A DNA stretch of 64,000 bases from Salinisphaera shabanensis E1L3A (GCF_000215955.2 NZ_AFNV02000001.1:124001-188000); one strand, 5' to 3'; counted from the first letter of the stretch, positions 55,822-64,000 are shown. The notes: generated from the sequence alone by a model not told the origin. Translations and numbers: made by a program.

Positions 55822-57024
55822 GTGACGAACGAAAACACCGAACTCATCCCATCGGCGCCACTGGCGTGGTTGATGGCCGTGGCCTGCGGGCTGTCAGTCG
55901 CCAATATCTACTACGCCCAGCCACTGCTCGACCTGCTCACCCGCAGTTTCGATATCTCCTCGGCGGGCGCAACCACAATCATCACCGTGACCCAACTCGG
56001 CTACGCTGCGGGGCTGGTGTTCATCGTTCCGGTCGGCGATTTCTTCAACCGCCGTCGCCTGATAGGCGTTGTGTGCCTGATTACCGCACTGGCGCTCGCC
56101 GCCGCAGCGCTGTCGCCGGCATTCGGCTATTTCGTGCTCGCCAGTTTCGTGGTCGGCCTGTCGGCCACAACGGCGCAGATCATGGTGCCGATGGCGGCGA
56201 CACTGGCCGCACCGGCACAGCGTGGCGCGGTTGTTGGGCGCGTAATGAGTGGTCTATTGATCGGGATTCTGCTGGCGCGCGCCTTTTCCGGGATCGTGGC
56301 TGATATCGCCGGCTGGCGCGCCGTATTCGGTTGTGCTGCTGTTGCGATGCTCGCCCAGACCGTTCTTCTTTGGCGGGTGTTGCCTAACAACGGCCCACCG
56401 GCAAATGCCATGCGCTATGGTCAGGTACTGCGTTCGGTGGGCGCGCTACTCGTCGACGAGCCGTTGCTGCGCCGGCGCATCGTCTACGGCGCCTTTGGCT
56501 TTGCCGGGTTCACGATCACCTGGACCGTGCTGCCTTTCCTGCTCGCAGGCGCCCCCTATAACTACAGCGAAACCACCATCGGCCTGTTCAGCCTGTTCGG
56601 CGCGGCCGGCGCGCTGGGCGCTTCGCTGGCCGGTCGTTTTCACGATGCGGGCCACGGGCGTTGGGCAACCGGCGGTTTTCTGTTGCTTGCCTGTGCGTCC
56701 TTCGTATTCATGGACTTCAACGCGCACAGCCTGACCGCGATTATCATCGGCCTGCTGCTCATGGATCTGGGCGTTCAAGGCGTACAGATTCTCAACCAGA
56801 GCACGATCTATACATTGCGTCCCGATGCACGCAGCCGTATTACCACGGCTTATATGGGCTGTTTCTTTCTATTCGGCGCGCTGGGCTCTCTAGTGGCCGG
56901 CATAGCATACGAGGCCGGCGGCTGGCCGGGCGCGCTTGCCGTGGCGGCCGTACTTGAAGGTTGTGCCCTGGCGTTCTGGTGCACCGAAGCGCGCAGCCCG
57001 CGCAGCGCAGCCACCGAGCGTTGA
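55822..57024 (+). CDS. MFS transporter
   Basis: 400 residues with about 12 predicted helices. The first begins PLAWLMAVACGLSVANIYYAQPLLDLLTRSF, the opening of the drug/arabinose-efflux MFS group; loop 2-3 is VGDFFNRRRLIGV and helix 5 region includes SATTAQIMVPMAATLA. I start it at a GTG at 55822, ~13 codons before the first helix; there is no convincing ribosome site, and the open frame upstream runs into the palindromic element. Substrate unknown, export likely. Confidence 0.82.
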   Translation: MTNENTELIPSAPLAWLMAVACGLSVANIYYAQPLLDLLTRSFDISSAGATTIITVTQLGYAAGLVFIVPVGDFFNRRRLIGVVCLITALALAAAALSPAFGYFVLASFVVGLSATTAQIMVPMAATLAAPAQRGAVVGRVMSGLLIGILLARAFSGIVADIAGWRAVFGCAAVAMLAQTVLLWRVLPNNGPPANAMRYGQVLRSVGALLVDEPLLRRRIVYGAFGFAGFTITWTVLPFLLAGAPYNYSETTIGLFSLFGAAGALGASLAGRFHDAGHGRWATGGFLLLACASFVFMDFNAHSLTAIIIGLLLMDLGVQGVQILNQSTIYTLRPDARSRITTAYMGCFFLFGALGSLVAGIAYEAGGWPGALAVAAVLEGCALAFWCTEARSPRSAATER

Positions 57025-57122
57025 GCACGTCACAACAGCATGGGTGCTGAGGTTCCGGCGCATTGCTCGTACAGCTGTCAGACTCTAGCCTTGCCTATTC
57101 CGTTACAGGCCGTGACCCGATT

Positions 57123-57863
57123 ATGAGCGATTCGATTACCGTCCACGCCGAATGCTTTGGCGAGCTTGCGTCCTTGATGGGGGCCGATACAGTCGCCATT
57201 CAATTCGATGCGCCGTTTACGCCTGCACGGCTAATCACTAGCGCCCAAGAGCAGCATCCAGGCGCCGCCGATCTGCTCTCGCGCACCGCCTGCGCGCGCG
57301 GCGATACGCTGCTGGCCGCCGATACGCCGCTGGGCGACGGCGATACGATCGCACTGATCCCACCGGTATCCGGCGGCCAGCCGAATACGCGCCCTCATCT
57401 CACCGCCGAGCGCTTGGATCTCGACGCCCTCCTGGCCGAAACAGAAGACGATAGCTGCGGCGCGCTGGTCGTCTTTGGCGGCACTGTGCGTCTGACCAAT
57501 GCGGGGAGACAAGTCGAATCCATGGACTATTCGGCCTATGGGCCGCTCGCGTCCAAGACGCTGGCCGATATCCAGGCCGAGGCGGTCGAGAAATTCGATG
57601 CCCATGCCTGTCGGATTCAGCACCGCACCGGTCGTCTCGGCCTGGGCGAAGTCAGCGTCTATGTGGTGGTTCGCGCGGTGCATCGCGACGCCGCCTTCGA
57701 GGCCGCCCGCTATGCGCTCGAAGAACTCAAGGCGCGCGTGGCGGTATGGAAGAACGAATACTATGCCGATGGCAGCAGTGCCTATCTCGAAGGCACGGAA
57801 GTGCCCCGCCCCGAACGCCCCCGCGGCGCAGACGACGCACGCGAACCAGGACCGCAATCATGA
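57123..57863 (+). CDS. MoaD-MoaE fusion: molybdopterin synthase in one chain
   Basis: 246 residues. Residues 1-85 are a MoaD/ThiS ubiquitin-like domain ending ALIPPVSGG, with the sulfur-carrying Gly84-Gly85 followed directly by more protein. Residues ~92-246 are MoaE, with the catalytic Lys region ELKARVAVWKNEYY and the HRTGRLGLGEVSV motif. MoaD normally needs a free GG C-terminus to be adenylated and thiocarboxylated, so cleavage after Gly85 is expected, as for the mycobacterial MoaX fusion. The stop overlaps the next gene (MoaC-MoaB) by ATGA. Confidence 0.88.
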   Translation: MSDSITVHAECFGELASLMGADTVAIQFDAPFTPARLITSAQEQHPGAADLLSRTACARGDTLLAADTPLGDGDTIALIPPVSGGQPNTRPHLTAERLDLDALLAETEDDSCGALVVFGGTVRLTNAGRQVESMDYSAYGPLASKTLADIQAEAVEKFDAHACRIQHRTGRLGLGEVSVYVVVRAVHRDAAFEAARYALEELKARVAVWKNEYYADGSSAYLEGTEVPRPERPRGADDAREPGPQS

Positions 57864-58780
57864 AAGATGTCGGCATGAAGCCCGAGACACTGCGCTCGGC
57901 CACCGCCACCACGAGTTTTTATGCCCCTGGTCATTGCCTGGCACGGATCGCGGAGCGCGATACCGAAAAAGGCGACCCGCAGGCCAGCGCGCGTATCGCC
58001 GGCATTCTTGCCGCCAAGCGCACCGATGAGCTGCTGCCGCTGTGTCACCCCTTGCCTATCCATGCCGCCGAGGTGCATTTCACGGTCGAAGCCGAACGCG
58101 TCCTCATCGAAGCCGAAGTGCATACGATCGGCCCGACTGGGGTGGAAATGGAAGCGCTTACGGCAGCAAGCATGGCCGCACTCACGCTCTACGATATGCT
58201 CAAGCCTTATGCCGAGCCAGAAGAGCTGGCCATCGGCGACACCCGTCTGCTCGACAAGACAGGCGGCAAGAGCCATTTCAAGCGCACGCTCAAAAAGCCG
58301 TTGTCGGCCTGTGTGCTGATGGTGTCCGACCCGGTGGCCGACGGCCACAAACCGGATACCGCCGGCCGTAAGGTGGCCGAGGGTCTGGAGAAAGCCGGCT
58401 TCGAGCCGCTGAACTACCAGGCTCTACCCGACGATGAAGCCCGTGTAGGCGAAGCGCTCGACACGGCGATCGCCAGCGGTACGCACTTGATCATCACCGT
58501 CGGTGGCACCGGCATCGGGCCGAAAGATCGGGTGGTGGAAACGGTCGAACCGCTTTTGACTACGCCCATGCCGGGTCTGATGGAAGCCGCGCGCGCTTTC
58601 GGCCAGCGGCGCACGCCCTATGCCGTGTTATCGCGCGGCGTTTCCGGGTTTGCGAACAATTCGTTGGCGCTGACGTTTCCGGGCAGCCGTACGGGGGCAC
58701 AAGAGACACTCGCAGCACTCTTGCCGAGCATTGTGCACGTGCTGGAAATCCACCAGCGTTTTGCCAGTCACGCCGGCTGA
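57860..58780 (+). CDS. MoaC-MoaB fusion, bifunctional molybdenum cofactor biosynthesis protein
   Basis: 306 residues. Residues ~5-155 are cyclic pyranopterin monophosphate synthase MoaC (KRTDELLPLCHPLPI, GPTGVEMEALTAAS, DMLK). Residues ~160-306 are a MoaB/MogA-type molybdopterin adenylyltransferase (MVSDPVADGHKPDTAG, VGGTGIGPKDRVVE, MPGLMEAAR). This joins an early step (cPMP formation) and adenylation of molybdopterin. It is translationally coupled to the MoaD-MoaE fusion. MoaA and MoeA are not in the window. Confidence 0.92.
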   Translation: MKDVGMKPETLRSATATTSFYAPGHCLARIAERDTEKGDPQASARIAGILAAKRTDELLPLCHPLPIHAAEVHFTVEAERVLIEAEVHTIGPTGVEMEALTAASMAALTLYDMLKPYAEPEELAIGDTRLLDKTGGKSHFKRTLKKPLSACVLMVSDPVADGHKPDTAGRKVAEGLEKAGFEPLNYQALPDDEARVGEALDTAIASGTHLIITVGGTGIGPKDRVVETVEPLLTTPMPGLMEAARAFGQRRTPYAVLSRGVSGFANNSLALTFPGSRTGAQETLAALLPSIVHVLEIHQRFASHAG

Positions 58781-58791
58781 ACCCGACGAAC

Positions 58792-58816
58792 CGCCGGGCA
58801 CGCGCGGTGCCCGGCG
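58792..58816. terminator. GC-rich hairpin between convergent genes
   Basis: A perfect 10-base stem CGCCGGGCAC/GTGCCCGGCG (loop GCGCG) lies between the convergent MoaC-MoaB gene and a small secreted-protein gene. Neither strand has a T-run after it, so intrinsic termination would be weak. Confidence 0.35.
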
Positions 58817-58854
58817 ATTGATAGCTCACGTGTTATCCAATCTGTTTTACCCGA

Positions 58855-59127
58855 TCAGGCTTCGGGCTCCATCGGAACCCAGCTCAATGCCCCGGTGCCG
58901 GCATTCTTGTCCATTTTGCAGACATACGGCTTTTCATTCATTTTGACCACCGCGCCAGCACTGTAGATATCGCTTCGCTGAAGACAGACTTTGTCGAGCG
59001 GCAGATCGGACGCTTTGGCTGCATCCGCCGATTTCGAGCTCATCGTCTCCGACTGCTGCGCAAGCACCGGTGCCGACACCGATGCTGCGAGCAGGACCGC
59101 ACCCGTAAAAAAGAACCCTTTCTTCAT
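58855..59127 (-). CDS. Small secreted protein, DUF1496-like
   Basis: 90 residues with a signal peptide (MKKGFFFTGAVLLAASVSAPVLA). The conserved part, VCLQRSDIYSAGAVVKMNEKPYVCKMDKN followed by LSWVP, has two Cys likely forming a disulfide and matches the pattern of the DUF1496 family of periplasmic proteins. Function unknown. It lies between two molybdenum operons on the minus strand, after modC's end, but has its own unit. Confidence 0.7.
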   Translation of the reverse strand: MKKGFFFTGAVLLAASVSAPVLAQQSETMSSKSADAAKASDLPLDKVCLQRSDIYSAGAVVKMNEKPYVCKMDKNAGTGALSWVPMEPEA

Positions 59128-59177
59128 TATTTTCTCCGTGAGAAGACAGGCGTCTTGAATCTAGCAGAAAGTTCGCA

Positions 59178-60278
59178 CTAGATACTGCCCAGCCGCTCCC
59201 ACGCCTGTTCGGCCAGGGCAAGACTCTTGATCACGGCATGAATCGTCTGCCCCGGGGCCAGTGCAAGCGCCTCGGCCGAACGCTGTGTGATGCGCGCTTC
59301 GAGCGCCTGTTCGCCCACCTGCATATGAACATTCACGGCATAGTCGCCGTCGGCGACCAGACTCTCGATACGTGCTTCGAGCACGTTCAAGGCACTGATA
59401 TCGGTCGGACGCTGGCGTGCGAGCATGACGTCGCGTGCGCGCACATGCAGCGTGATTGCAGCCCCGGCCGGGTGGGCCACATGGGGCACGTACAACGACT
59501 GCGCGCCACAGGTTAGCTCCGAGAGACCGTGCTCGGGCAGATGCGTGACCACCTCGCCGCGTAGCAGCACACCGGCATCCCGTGCCTGTTCGGCGCCCAG
59601 CAGTGAAGGCCGCGCCAGAAACTCTGCGGTCGGTCCGCTGAATGTCACACGCCCATCGCGGACTGCAACCACTCGGCGGTTGGCCAGGCGCAGCAGTTCG
59701 TCGAGCTGATGGCTCACGAATACGATCGGCAGCTCGGACTGTGCGCTCAGCCGTTCGATATACGGCAGCACTTCCTGGCGCCGGGCGACATCCAGCGATG
59801 CCAGCGGTTCGTCGAGCAGCAGTACTGCGGGATTCGACAACAGCGCCCGCCCGATTGCGACACGCTGCTGTTCACCGCCCGATAGTCCGGTAACACGACG
59901 ATCGAGCAACGGGCCGATGTCGAGCATGTCGACCACTTGCTCGAAGCGCGCACGACCCGGTTTTTCGCGGGCGAACCAGGCGCCATAGCCGAGGTTGTGG
60001 CGCACGTTCAGGTGCGCGAACAGGCGCGCGCGCTGAAACACGTAACCGATACGGCGCTTGTGCGCCGGCACCTGCAAACGCCGAGCGCTGTCGAACACAC
60101 AGCGCCCGGCCAGCTCGATCCGGCCTCGGTCCGGTCGCACCAGACCGGCGATGATACGCAGCAGGCTGCTCTTGCCGGCGCCCGACGGCCCGAACAGGCC
60201 GGTTACACGTGCATCGCTATCGAAAGCACATTCGAGCGTGAAGTCACCCTGACGGTGTGTGATATCGATAGAGAGCAC
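59178..60278 (-). CDS. modC: Molybdate ABC transporter ATP-binding protein ModC
   Basis: 366 residues. ATPase domain with Walker A GPSGAGKSS, signature LSGGEQQRVAIGRALL, Walker B VLLLDEPLASLD and switch His in FVSHQLDELL. The C-terminal ~90 residues are a TOBE/Mop molybdate-binding domain. It starts at GTG 60278, where the G is shared with the modB stop (TAGTG), so translation is coupled. It energises molybdate uptake with ModB. Confidence 0.94.
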   Translation of the reverse strand: MLSIDITHRQGDFTLECAFDSDARVTGLFGPSGAGKSSLLRIIAGLVRPDRGRIELAGRCVFDSARRLQVPAHKRRIGYVFQRARLFAHLNVRHNLGYGAWFAREKPGRARFEQVVDMLDIGPLLDRRVTGLSGGEQQRVAIGRALLSNPAVLLLDEPLASLDVARRQEVLPYIERLSAQSELPIVFVSHQLDELLRLANRRVVAVRDGRVTFSGPTAEFLARPSLLGAEQARDAGVLLRGEVVTHLPEHGLSELTCGAQSLYVPHVAHPAGAAITLHVRARDVMLARQRPTDISALNVLEARIESLVADGDYAVNVHMQVGEQALEARITQRSAEALALAPGQTIHAVIKSLALAEQAWERLGSI

Positions 60279-60967
60279 TACGCCGCCGCCTGTAGTCGCT
60301 TGACCCGGCGCGCGATCAGTTCGGAGGCGACCAGCGCGGCCAGCGACACCGCGATCGATACGAGAATGAGCTGTGCGGCCCGGCTCTCGCCGCCGGGCAC
60401 CTGGATGAACGTATAGATCGCGATCGGCAGCGTGCGTGTCTCGCCCGGAATGTTCGAGGCAAAGGTAATCGTTGCGCCGAATTCCCCGAGCGCACGGGCG
60501 AATGCGAGCACCAATCCCGCGATCACGCCCGGCAACGCAAGCGGCAGTGTCACGGTTAGCGCCACCCACATGGGCGAAGCGCCAAGGGTGGCCGCTGCAG
60601 ATTCCACCCGGCTATCGATGGCTTCCAGCGACAGGCGAATCGGTCGCACGAGCAGAGGAAAACCCATGATCGCACCGGCAAGAGCCGCACCGGTCCACTT
60701 GAAGGCGAACACGAGGCCGAAGGTATCCGCCAGCCAGCCGCCCACGACACTGTTACGCCCAAGCCCCACGAGTAGCAGATAACCGGTTACCACCGGCGGC
60801 ATGACCAACGGCAGATGCACGAGCGCATCGACCACCATCTTGCCGCGCCAACGTGAGCGCGCCAGAAACCAGGCGACCGCCAATGCCAACGGCAGGCTGA
60901 TCACGACCGCGGTCGTCGCAACCCACAGGCTTAGCGATAGAACCTCCAGCGTGGTGGTATCGAACAT
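60278..60967 (-). CDS. modB: Molybdate ABC transporter permease ModB
   Basis: 229 residues, about five or six membrane helices. The ABC-permease EAA motif is in the region AAATLGASPMWVALTVTLPLALPGVIAGLVLAFARALGEFGATI. It forms the membrane channel of the molybdate importer. It lies 9 bases after modA. Confidence 0.95.
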   Translation of the reverse strand: MFDTTTLEVLSLSLWVATTAVVISLPLALAVAWFLARSRWRGKMVVDALVHLPLVMPPVVTGYLLLVGLGRNSVVGGWLADTFGLVFAFKWTGAALAGAIMGFPLLVRPIRLSLEAIDSRVESAAATLGASPMWVALTVTLPLALPGVIAGLVLAFARALGEFGATITFASNIPGETRTLPIAIYTFIQVPGGESRAAQLILVSIAVSLAALVASELIARRVKRLQAAA

Positions 60968-60976
60968 TGGCGCGCT

Positions 60977-61774
60977 TCAGTCGGTTGCGACGACTTCAAA
61001 ACCCCAGCGTGCAAAAATTTCGGCGGCCTTGTCTGTACGCATGAACGCCAACAGGTTCTCGGCTGCAGGATTATCGATACCGTCGAGAAGTGCCGCGGGA
61101 TAGACGATCGGGTCGTGGCTGTCGTTGGCGAATTTCGCCACCACGCGCACGTTCTTCTCGGCGACCGCGTCGCTGGCATAGACCACGCCCAGCGGCGCCT
61201 CGCCGCGAGCCACCAGCGCGAGCGCCGCGCGCACGTCCTCCGCCTGGGCGATATGGCCTTGCAGAGATTGCCAGAGACCCAGCGTCTGCAATGCCTGCCG
61301 ACCATAAACTCCGGCCGGCACCGCGTCGGTGTTGGCCATGGCCAGATACCCCTGCTCGCCGAGCACGGATCGTATATCCGTAGCGCGATTCAGCTCCAGC
61401 GCGGTATCGCTATCGCGGGGCGCAACCAGCACGAGTGCGTTGCGCAGCAGATCGAACCGCGAAGCGGGCTGGATATCACCGCCGTCTTCCAGACGATCCA
61501 TCCAGCTCTGATTGGCCGAAACATACAGATCGGCCGGCGCGCCCTGCTCGATCTGGCGAGCGAGCGTGGAGCTGCCCGCATAACTCACACGAACATCCGT
61601 ATCGTGATCCTGCGCGTATACGTCCACTACGCCGTCCATCGCATTCTTCAGACTGGCCGCAGCAAAAACCAGAATATGATCATTCTTGGCAAACGCACTG
61701 GCAGGCAACGCCGCGAGCACGATCGACAACAATAGACCGAGAACGGTTTTATGCAGCCGGCGGTTCGATTTCAT
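60977..61774 (-). CDS. modA: Molybdate-binding periplasmic protein ModA
   Basis: 265 residues with a signal peptide (KTVLGLLLSIVLAALPASAFA). It has the oxyanion-binding VFAAASLKNAMDGVVDVY, SYAGSSTLARQIEQGAPADLYVSAN, and NTDAVPAGVYGRQAL, with the ligand-binding Ser/Val/Tyr pattern of ModA. It delivers molybdate (or tungstate) to ModBC. GAGAGG precedes the ATG at 61774. No ModE box was identified upstream. Confidence 0.95.
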   Translation of the reverse strand: MKSNRRLHKTVLGLLLSIVLAALPASAFAKNDHILVFAAASLKNAMDGVVDVYAQDHDTDVRVSYAGSSTLARQIEQGAPADLYVSANQSWMDRLEDGGDIQPASRFDLLRNALVLVAPRDSDTALELNRATDIRSVLGEQGYLAMANTDAVPAGVYGRQALQTLGLWQSLQGHIAQAEDVRAALALVARGEAPLGVVYASDAVAEKNVRVVAKFANDSHDPIVYPAALLDGIDNPAAENLLAFMRTDKAAEIFARWGFEVVATD

Positions 61775-62077
61775 GAGACCTCTCTTCGGGGCTGAGCTCA
61801 TCGATAGAGCGCTGCTCGGCAATGTGTGTTACCGCCCATCAAATCTCGTATCCTATTTCGGTACAACTATTTCCACACGGCCGAAGATATACAGCCTCGA
61901 TATCTTGTCGCTGCGTGTAATTGCGGATGTCGCGGCGCCAACAGCATCGCTAGTATCCGGGCAGTCGCTGCGTAAAGGCGCTGGCGCTGTTCAGTCGCCG
62001 TTCGAAAAATCGTCTATACGCTGCTTTCCCAGACACTCATTTTCAGTCCGGGAAAGGACATCAAAAGGAGTTGCATT
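61775..62077. other. Intergenic region between divergent modA and secreted-protein genes
   Basis: A 303-base gap with both promoters expected. No clear sigma-70 or sigma-54 pair, ModE palindrome or terminator was seen. Nothing else is recognisable. Confidence 0.4.
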
Positions 62078-62578
62078 ATGCGTTCCATCAAGAATTTTAC
62101 CCCGTCTGTACTCACCGCGCTTGTGGTCGCCGGCGTTGTCACGCTAACGCCTGCCGCGTTCGCTGCGGGAACGAGCGGTAGCACGGGCGCCAGCACATCG
62201 GGTAGCGCGGATAGCAGCATCGCCACTGAAGCGGGCATGAGCAGCGACAGCGACATGGCCGTCGAAAGCGGCGTATCCAGCGATACCAGCACGAGCGGCC
62301 AGAGCGGCGCAGGCGACGATAGCTACGGCAGCACCGAGGGCCAGCAGAGCAGCGAGGACTACAACGCCGATCAGTCTAACGAAGGCACCTTGTCGAACGA
62401 CAACGGCATGCAGGGCCAGGGCTCGATGTCCAATGACAGCTCGATGGGCAGCCAGGATACGATGTCCGGCGGCAACACCATGGGCGACGGCAACAGCGTC
62501 GGCGGCGAAACCGGCATGAGCCAGAGCGGCACGACCAGTGCGGACGAGCTTAACCAGCAGGACGATTCGAACATGTAA
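62078..62578 (+). CDS. Secreted Ser/Gly/Asp/Met-rich low-complexity protein
   Basis: 166 residues: a signal peptide (VLTALVVAGVVTLTPAAFAA) and then an entirely disordered, acidic, Ser/Gly/Asp-rich chain with recurrent Met (GMSSDSDMAV, DNGMQGQGSMSNDSSMGSQDTM). No domain is recognised. Met and Asp repeats suggest weak metal binding or a hydrophilic stress-type protein. AAAAGGAG lies before the ATG and a strong terminator follows. Confidence 0.72.
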   Translation: MRSIKNFTPSVLTALVVAGVVTLTPAAFAAGTSGSTGASTSGSADSSIATEAGMSSDSDMAVESGVSSDTSTSGQSGAGDDSYGSTEGQQSSEDYNADQSNEGTLSNDNGMQGQGSMSNDSSMGSQDTMSGGNTMGDGNSVGGETGMSQSGTTSADELNQQDDSNM

Positions 62579-62614
62579 TCGACCGGCTCGATGATCGATC
62601 GCGATCATTCCTGC

Positions 62615-62642
62615 AAAGGGCAGCCACGGGCTGCCCTTTTTT
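62615..62642 (+). terminator. Rho-independent terminator
   Basis: An 11-base perfect stem AAAGGGCAGCC/GGCTGCCCTTT (62615-62625 and 62629-62639, loop ACG) followed by T. It ends the transcript of the Ser/Gly/Met-rich protein gene. Confidence 0.92.
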
Positions 62643-62829
62643 ATGGCCGTGATAACGAGGCAAACGCCGATGCCGGTCGTGCCAATGCAACCGAATTGCC
62701 GATCATTACGTTGAGTATTAGATAGCGTCCGTATTGAACATCTATCCGGATTGCTACACGCAGCACTCGCTGCGGCGCCGCACGATCATTAAAACCATCG
62801 CGGCGTTATCGTTAACGAGGAGATAGAAG

Positions 62830-63159
62830 ATGACCCAATTCTCGAACCGCGCTATCCGCTGGACCGGCGTACTGCTTTTCGCCTGTTCGCTGGGCTGGAC
62901 CGCCAACGCGCTCGCCGCGGAAGACGACACCATGGCCCACGACAACGGCGCCATGTCACATGACAGTGAAATGAATCACGACCCGGCCATGAGCGACGAC
63001 AACATGGCAGCCAACCCGGGCGCAGACGGCCCCCAGGGCGATTCCACCTACCAGAACCAGCTCGATCCGGCGCATGACAAGTCACACGACGACATGAGCC
63101 ACGATACCGATATGGAAGCCGATGAAACGCATCACCAGGGCGATGACAGCGATATGTAG
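62830..63159 (+). CDS. Secreted Met/His/Asp-rich protein, possible metal binder
   Basis: 109 residues with a signal peptide ending ANALA (about residue 29). The mature chain is full of Met-x-His-Asp and His-Asp-x-x-Met repeats (DTMAHDNGAMSHDSEMNHD, SHDDMSHDTDMEADETHHQ), a composition typical of periplasmic copper- or silver-binding proteins. No folded domain is visible. GAGGAG precedes the start. The cytochrome b gene follows in the same direction 74 bases later. Confidence 0.72.
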   Translation: MTQFSNRAIRWTGVLLFACSLGWTANALAAEDDTMAHDNGAMSHDSEMNHDPAMSDDNMAANPGADGPQGDSTYQNQLDPAHDKSHDDMSHDTDMEADETHHQGDDSDM

Positions 63160-63232
63160 GGTCGCCCGCCTTATCTGTCTCGCATCTACCGACCCCACTC
63201 GGCAGATGCGTTTCGCTATCGAGCGCTCGGGA

Positions 63233-64000
63233 ATGAAGATCTCAACAGGCACTACAAACACGCAGATCGTACGACGCCACAGCCTGTTCACCCGGCTCTG
63301 GCACTGGATTACGGTGGCCTGCCTGATCGTGCTCATGATGAGTGGCCTGCAGATTTTCAACGCGCATCCGGCGCTCTATTGGGGCCAGGACTCGAATTTC
63401 AGCGCCCCGGCATTGGAAATTACAGCGCGCCGCGGCGATGACGGCGCACCGCAAGGCATCGTGCGTATCGGCGATCATGTGTTCGATACCACTGGCGCCC
63501 TGGGTTTGTCACGTCGCGATGGCAGACTCGAACAGCGCGCCTTTCCTGCATGGTCGACCCTGCCCGGCCCACAGTGGCTGGCCATGGGCCGCTATTGGCA
63601 TTTTGCCGCCGCCTGGCTGTTTGCGCCGTTGCTGATCCTTTATTTGATCTACACGCCGGCGCGCCGCGAGCGCCGCCGGCAGATTTGGCCTAGCATCGCG
63701 CAGTGGCAGGCCCTGCCAAGAACCATAGCGGAGCACGCTCGCTTCAGATTCGACCAGAGCCGCGATTACAACGGTCTGCAGAAGCTGACTTATCTGGTCG
63801 TACTGTTCGCCCTGCTGCCGCTGATGGTGCTGACCGGGCTGACCATGTCGCCGACCATGAACGCCGCCTGGCCATGGTTACTGGATATCTTCGGTGGCCG
63901 CCAAAGTGCGCGCACGCTGCATTTCATCGTGGCGTTTTCGCTGCTCGTCTTCTTCTTTGTGCACACGGCACTCGTGCTGGTTTCCGGTGTATTCAACAAT
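63233..64000 (+). CDS. Cytochrome b/b6 domain protein (di-heme cytochrome b561-like), truncated at window end
   Basis: The first 256 residues of a membrane b-type cytochrome; the stop lies beyond the window. Likely heme-ligand His occur in TM1 (RLWHWITVACLIVLMMSG), the next helix (YWHFAAAWLFAPLLILYLIY), and the last one (ARTLHFIVAFSLLVFFFVHTALVLVSG). A ~60-residue periplasmic loop after TM1 is typical of the group that passes electrons to or from a periplasmic molybdopterin oxidoreductase of the sulfite-oxidase fold, often encoded next. That partner cannot be seen here. The start at 63233 lacks a strong ribosome site but precedes the conserved region. Confidence 0.85.
   Translation, partial: MKISTGTTNTQIVRRHSLFTRLWHWITVACLIVLMMSGLQIFNAHPALYWGQDSNFSAPALEITARRGDDGAPQGIVRIGDHVFDTTGALGLSRRDGRLEQRAFPAWSTLPGPQWLAMGRYWHFAAAWLFAPLLILYLIYTPARRERRRQIWPSIAQWQALPRTIAEHARFRFDQSRDYNGLQKLTYLVVLFALLPLMVLTGLTMSPTMNAAWPWLLDIFGGRQSARTLHFIVAFSLLVFFFVHTALVLVSGVFNN

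Noticed and set aside
61775-62077. ModE operator upstream of modA
   Set aside because: No palindrome resembling the ModE box could be found.
1-64000. tRNA, rRNA, CRISPR arrays, insertion sequences or phage genes
   Set aside because: Looked for and not seen; gene content and synteny are chromosomal core plus small accessory units.

Overview
The window is GC-rich, densely coding chromosomal DNA from a gammaproteobacterium. Several conserved gene orders support this: ygfB-pepP-ubiH-ubiI-gcvT-gcvH-gcvP as in E. coli, lgt-thyA, and gshB-tonB-yqgE-ruvX-pyrR-pyrB and pilU-pilT-yggS as in Pseudomonas. I see no rRNA, tRNA, CRISPR array, insertion sequence or prophage. A halophilic or marine lineage such as Salinisphaerales is possible, but that is a weak inference.

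Layout. 0-4.4 kb: amide use, with the end of formamidase (fmdA), fmdB, an exact sigma-54 promoter, amidase amiE, the ClpB-like amiB and an outer-membrane barrel. 4.7-6.7 kb: an unrecognised protein ending in a papain-like Q/C/H/N active site. 6.8-11.6 kb (minus): orphan ATP-grasp ligase, ROK sugar kinase, sirtuin, HAD phosphatase, acyl-CoA-binding protein. 11.9-17.7 kb (minus): folA, a histidine kinase/GGDEF-EAL pair, thyA and lgt. 17.8-19.3 kb: acetyltransferase and a PfkB kinase. 19.4-24.9 kb (minus): glycine cleavage operon under a promoter and tandem glycine riboswitch, with thiol peroxidase inserted between the two P-protein subunits. 24.9-29.3 kb: ubiI, ubiH, pepP, ygfB. 29.5-31.6 kb: a secreted HExxH protein with a Cys/TM/Arg C-terminal sorting tail, beside its likely dedicated CPBP protease.

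31.7-35.0 kb (plus): argE, argA, rsmE. 35.1-37.7 kb: TetR with a palindromic operator, MFS exporter, NERD-like protein. 37.9-42.6 kb: gshB, tonB, yqgE, ruvX, pyrR, an ACT protein and pyrB. 42.7-44.8 kb: divergent MocR regulator and LysE exporter. 44.9-47.5 kb (minus): AstE/AspA-like deacylase, rimK and rimB. 47.6-50.9 kb (minus): three tandem type IV pilus retraction ATPases. 51.0-55.2 kb: yggS, rpiA, a PhoPQ-like two-component system and two PepSY proteins. 55.2-57.0 kb: a structured palindromic repeat and an MFS transporter. 57.1-61.8 kb: molybdenum cofactor genes as two fusions (MoaD-MoaE, MoaC-MoaB) and molybdate transporter modABC. 62.1-64.0 kb: two secreted Met/Asp-rich proteins and a truncated di-heme cytochrome b.

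Themes. The first block is nitrogen scavenging from short amides, probably nitrogen-controlled. The last block makes and loads molybdenum cofactor, and the cytochrome b at the edge is of the kind that often partners a periplasmic molybdoenzyme. Most operons are compact, with many 4-base ATGA start/stop overlaps.
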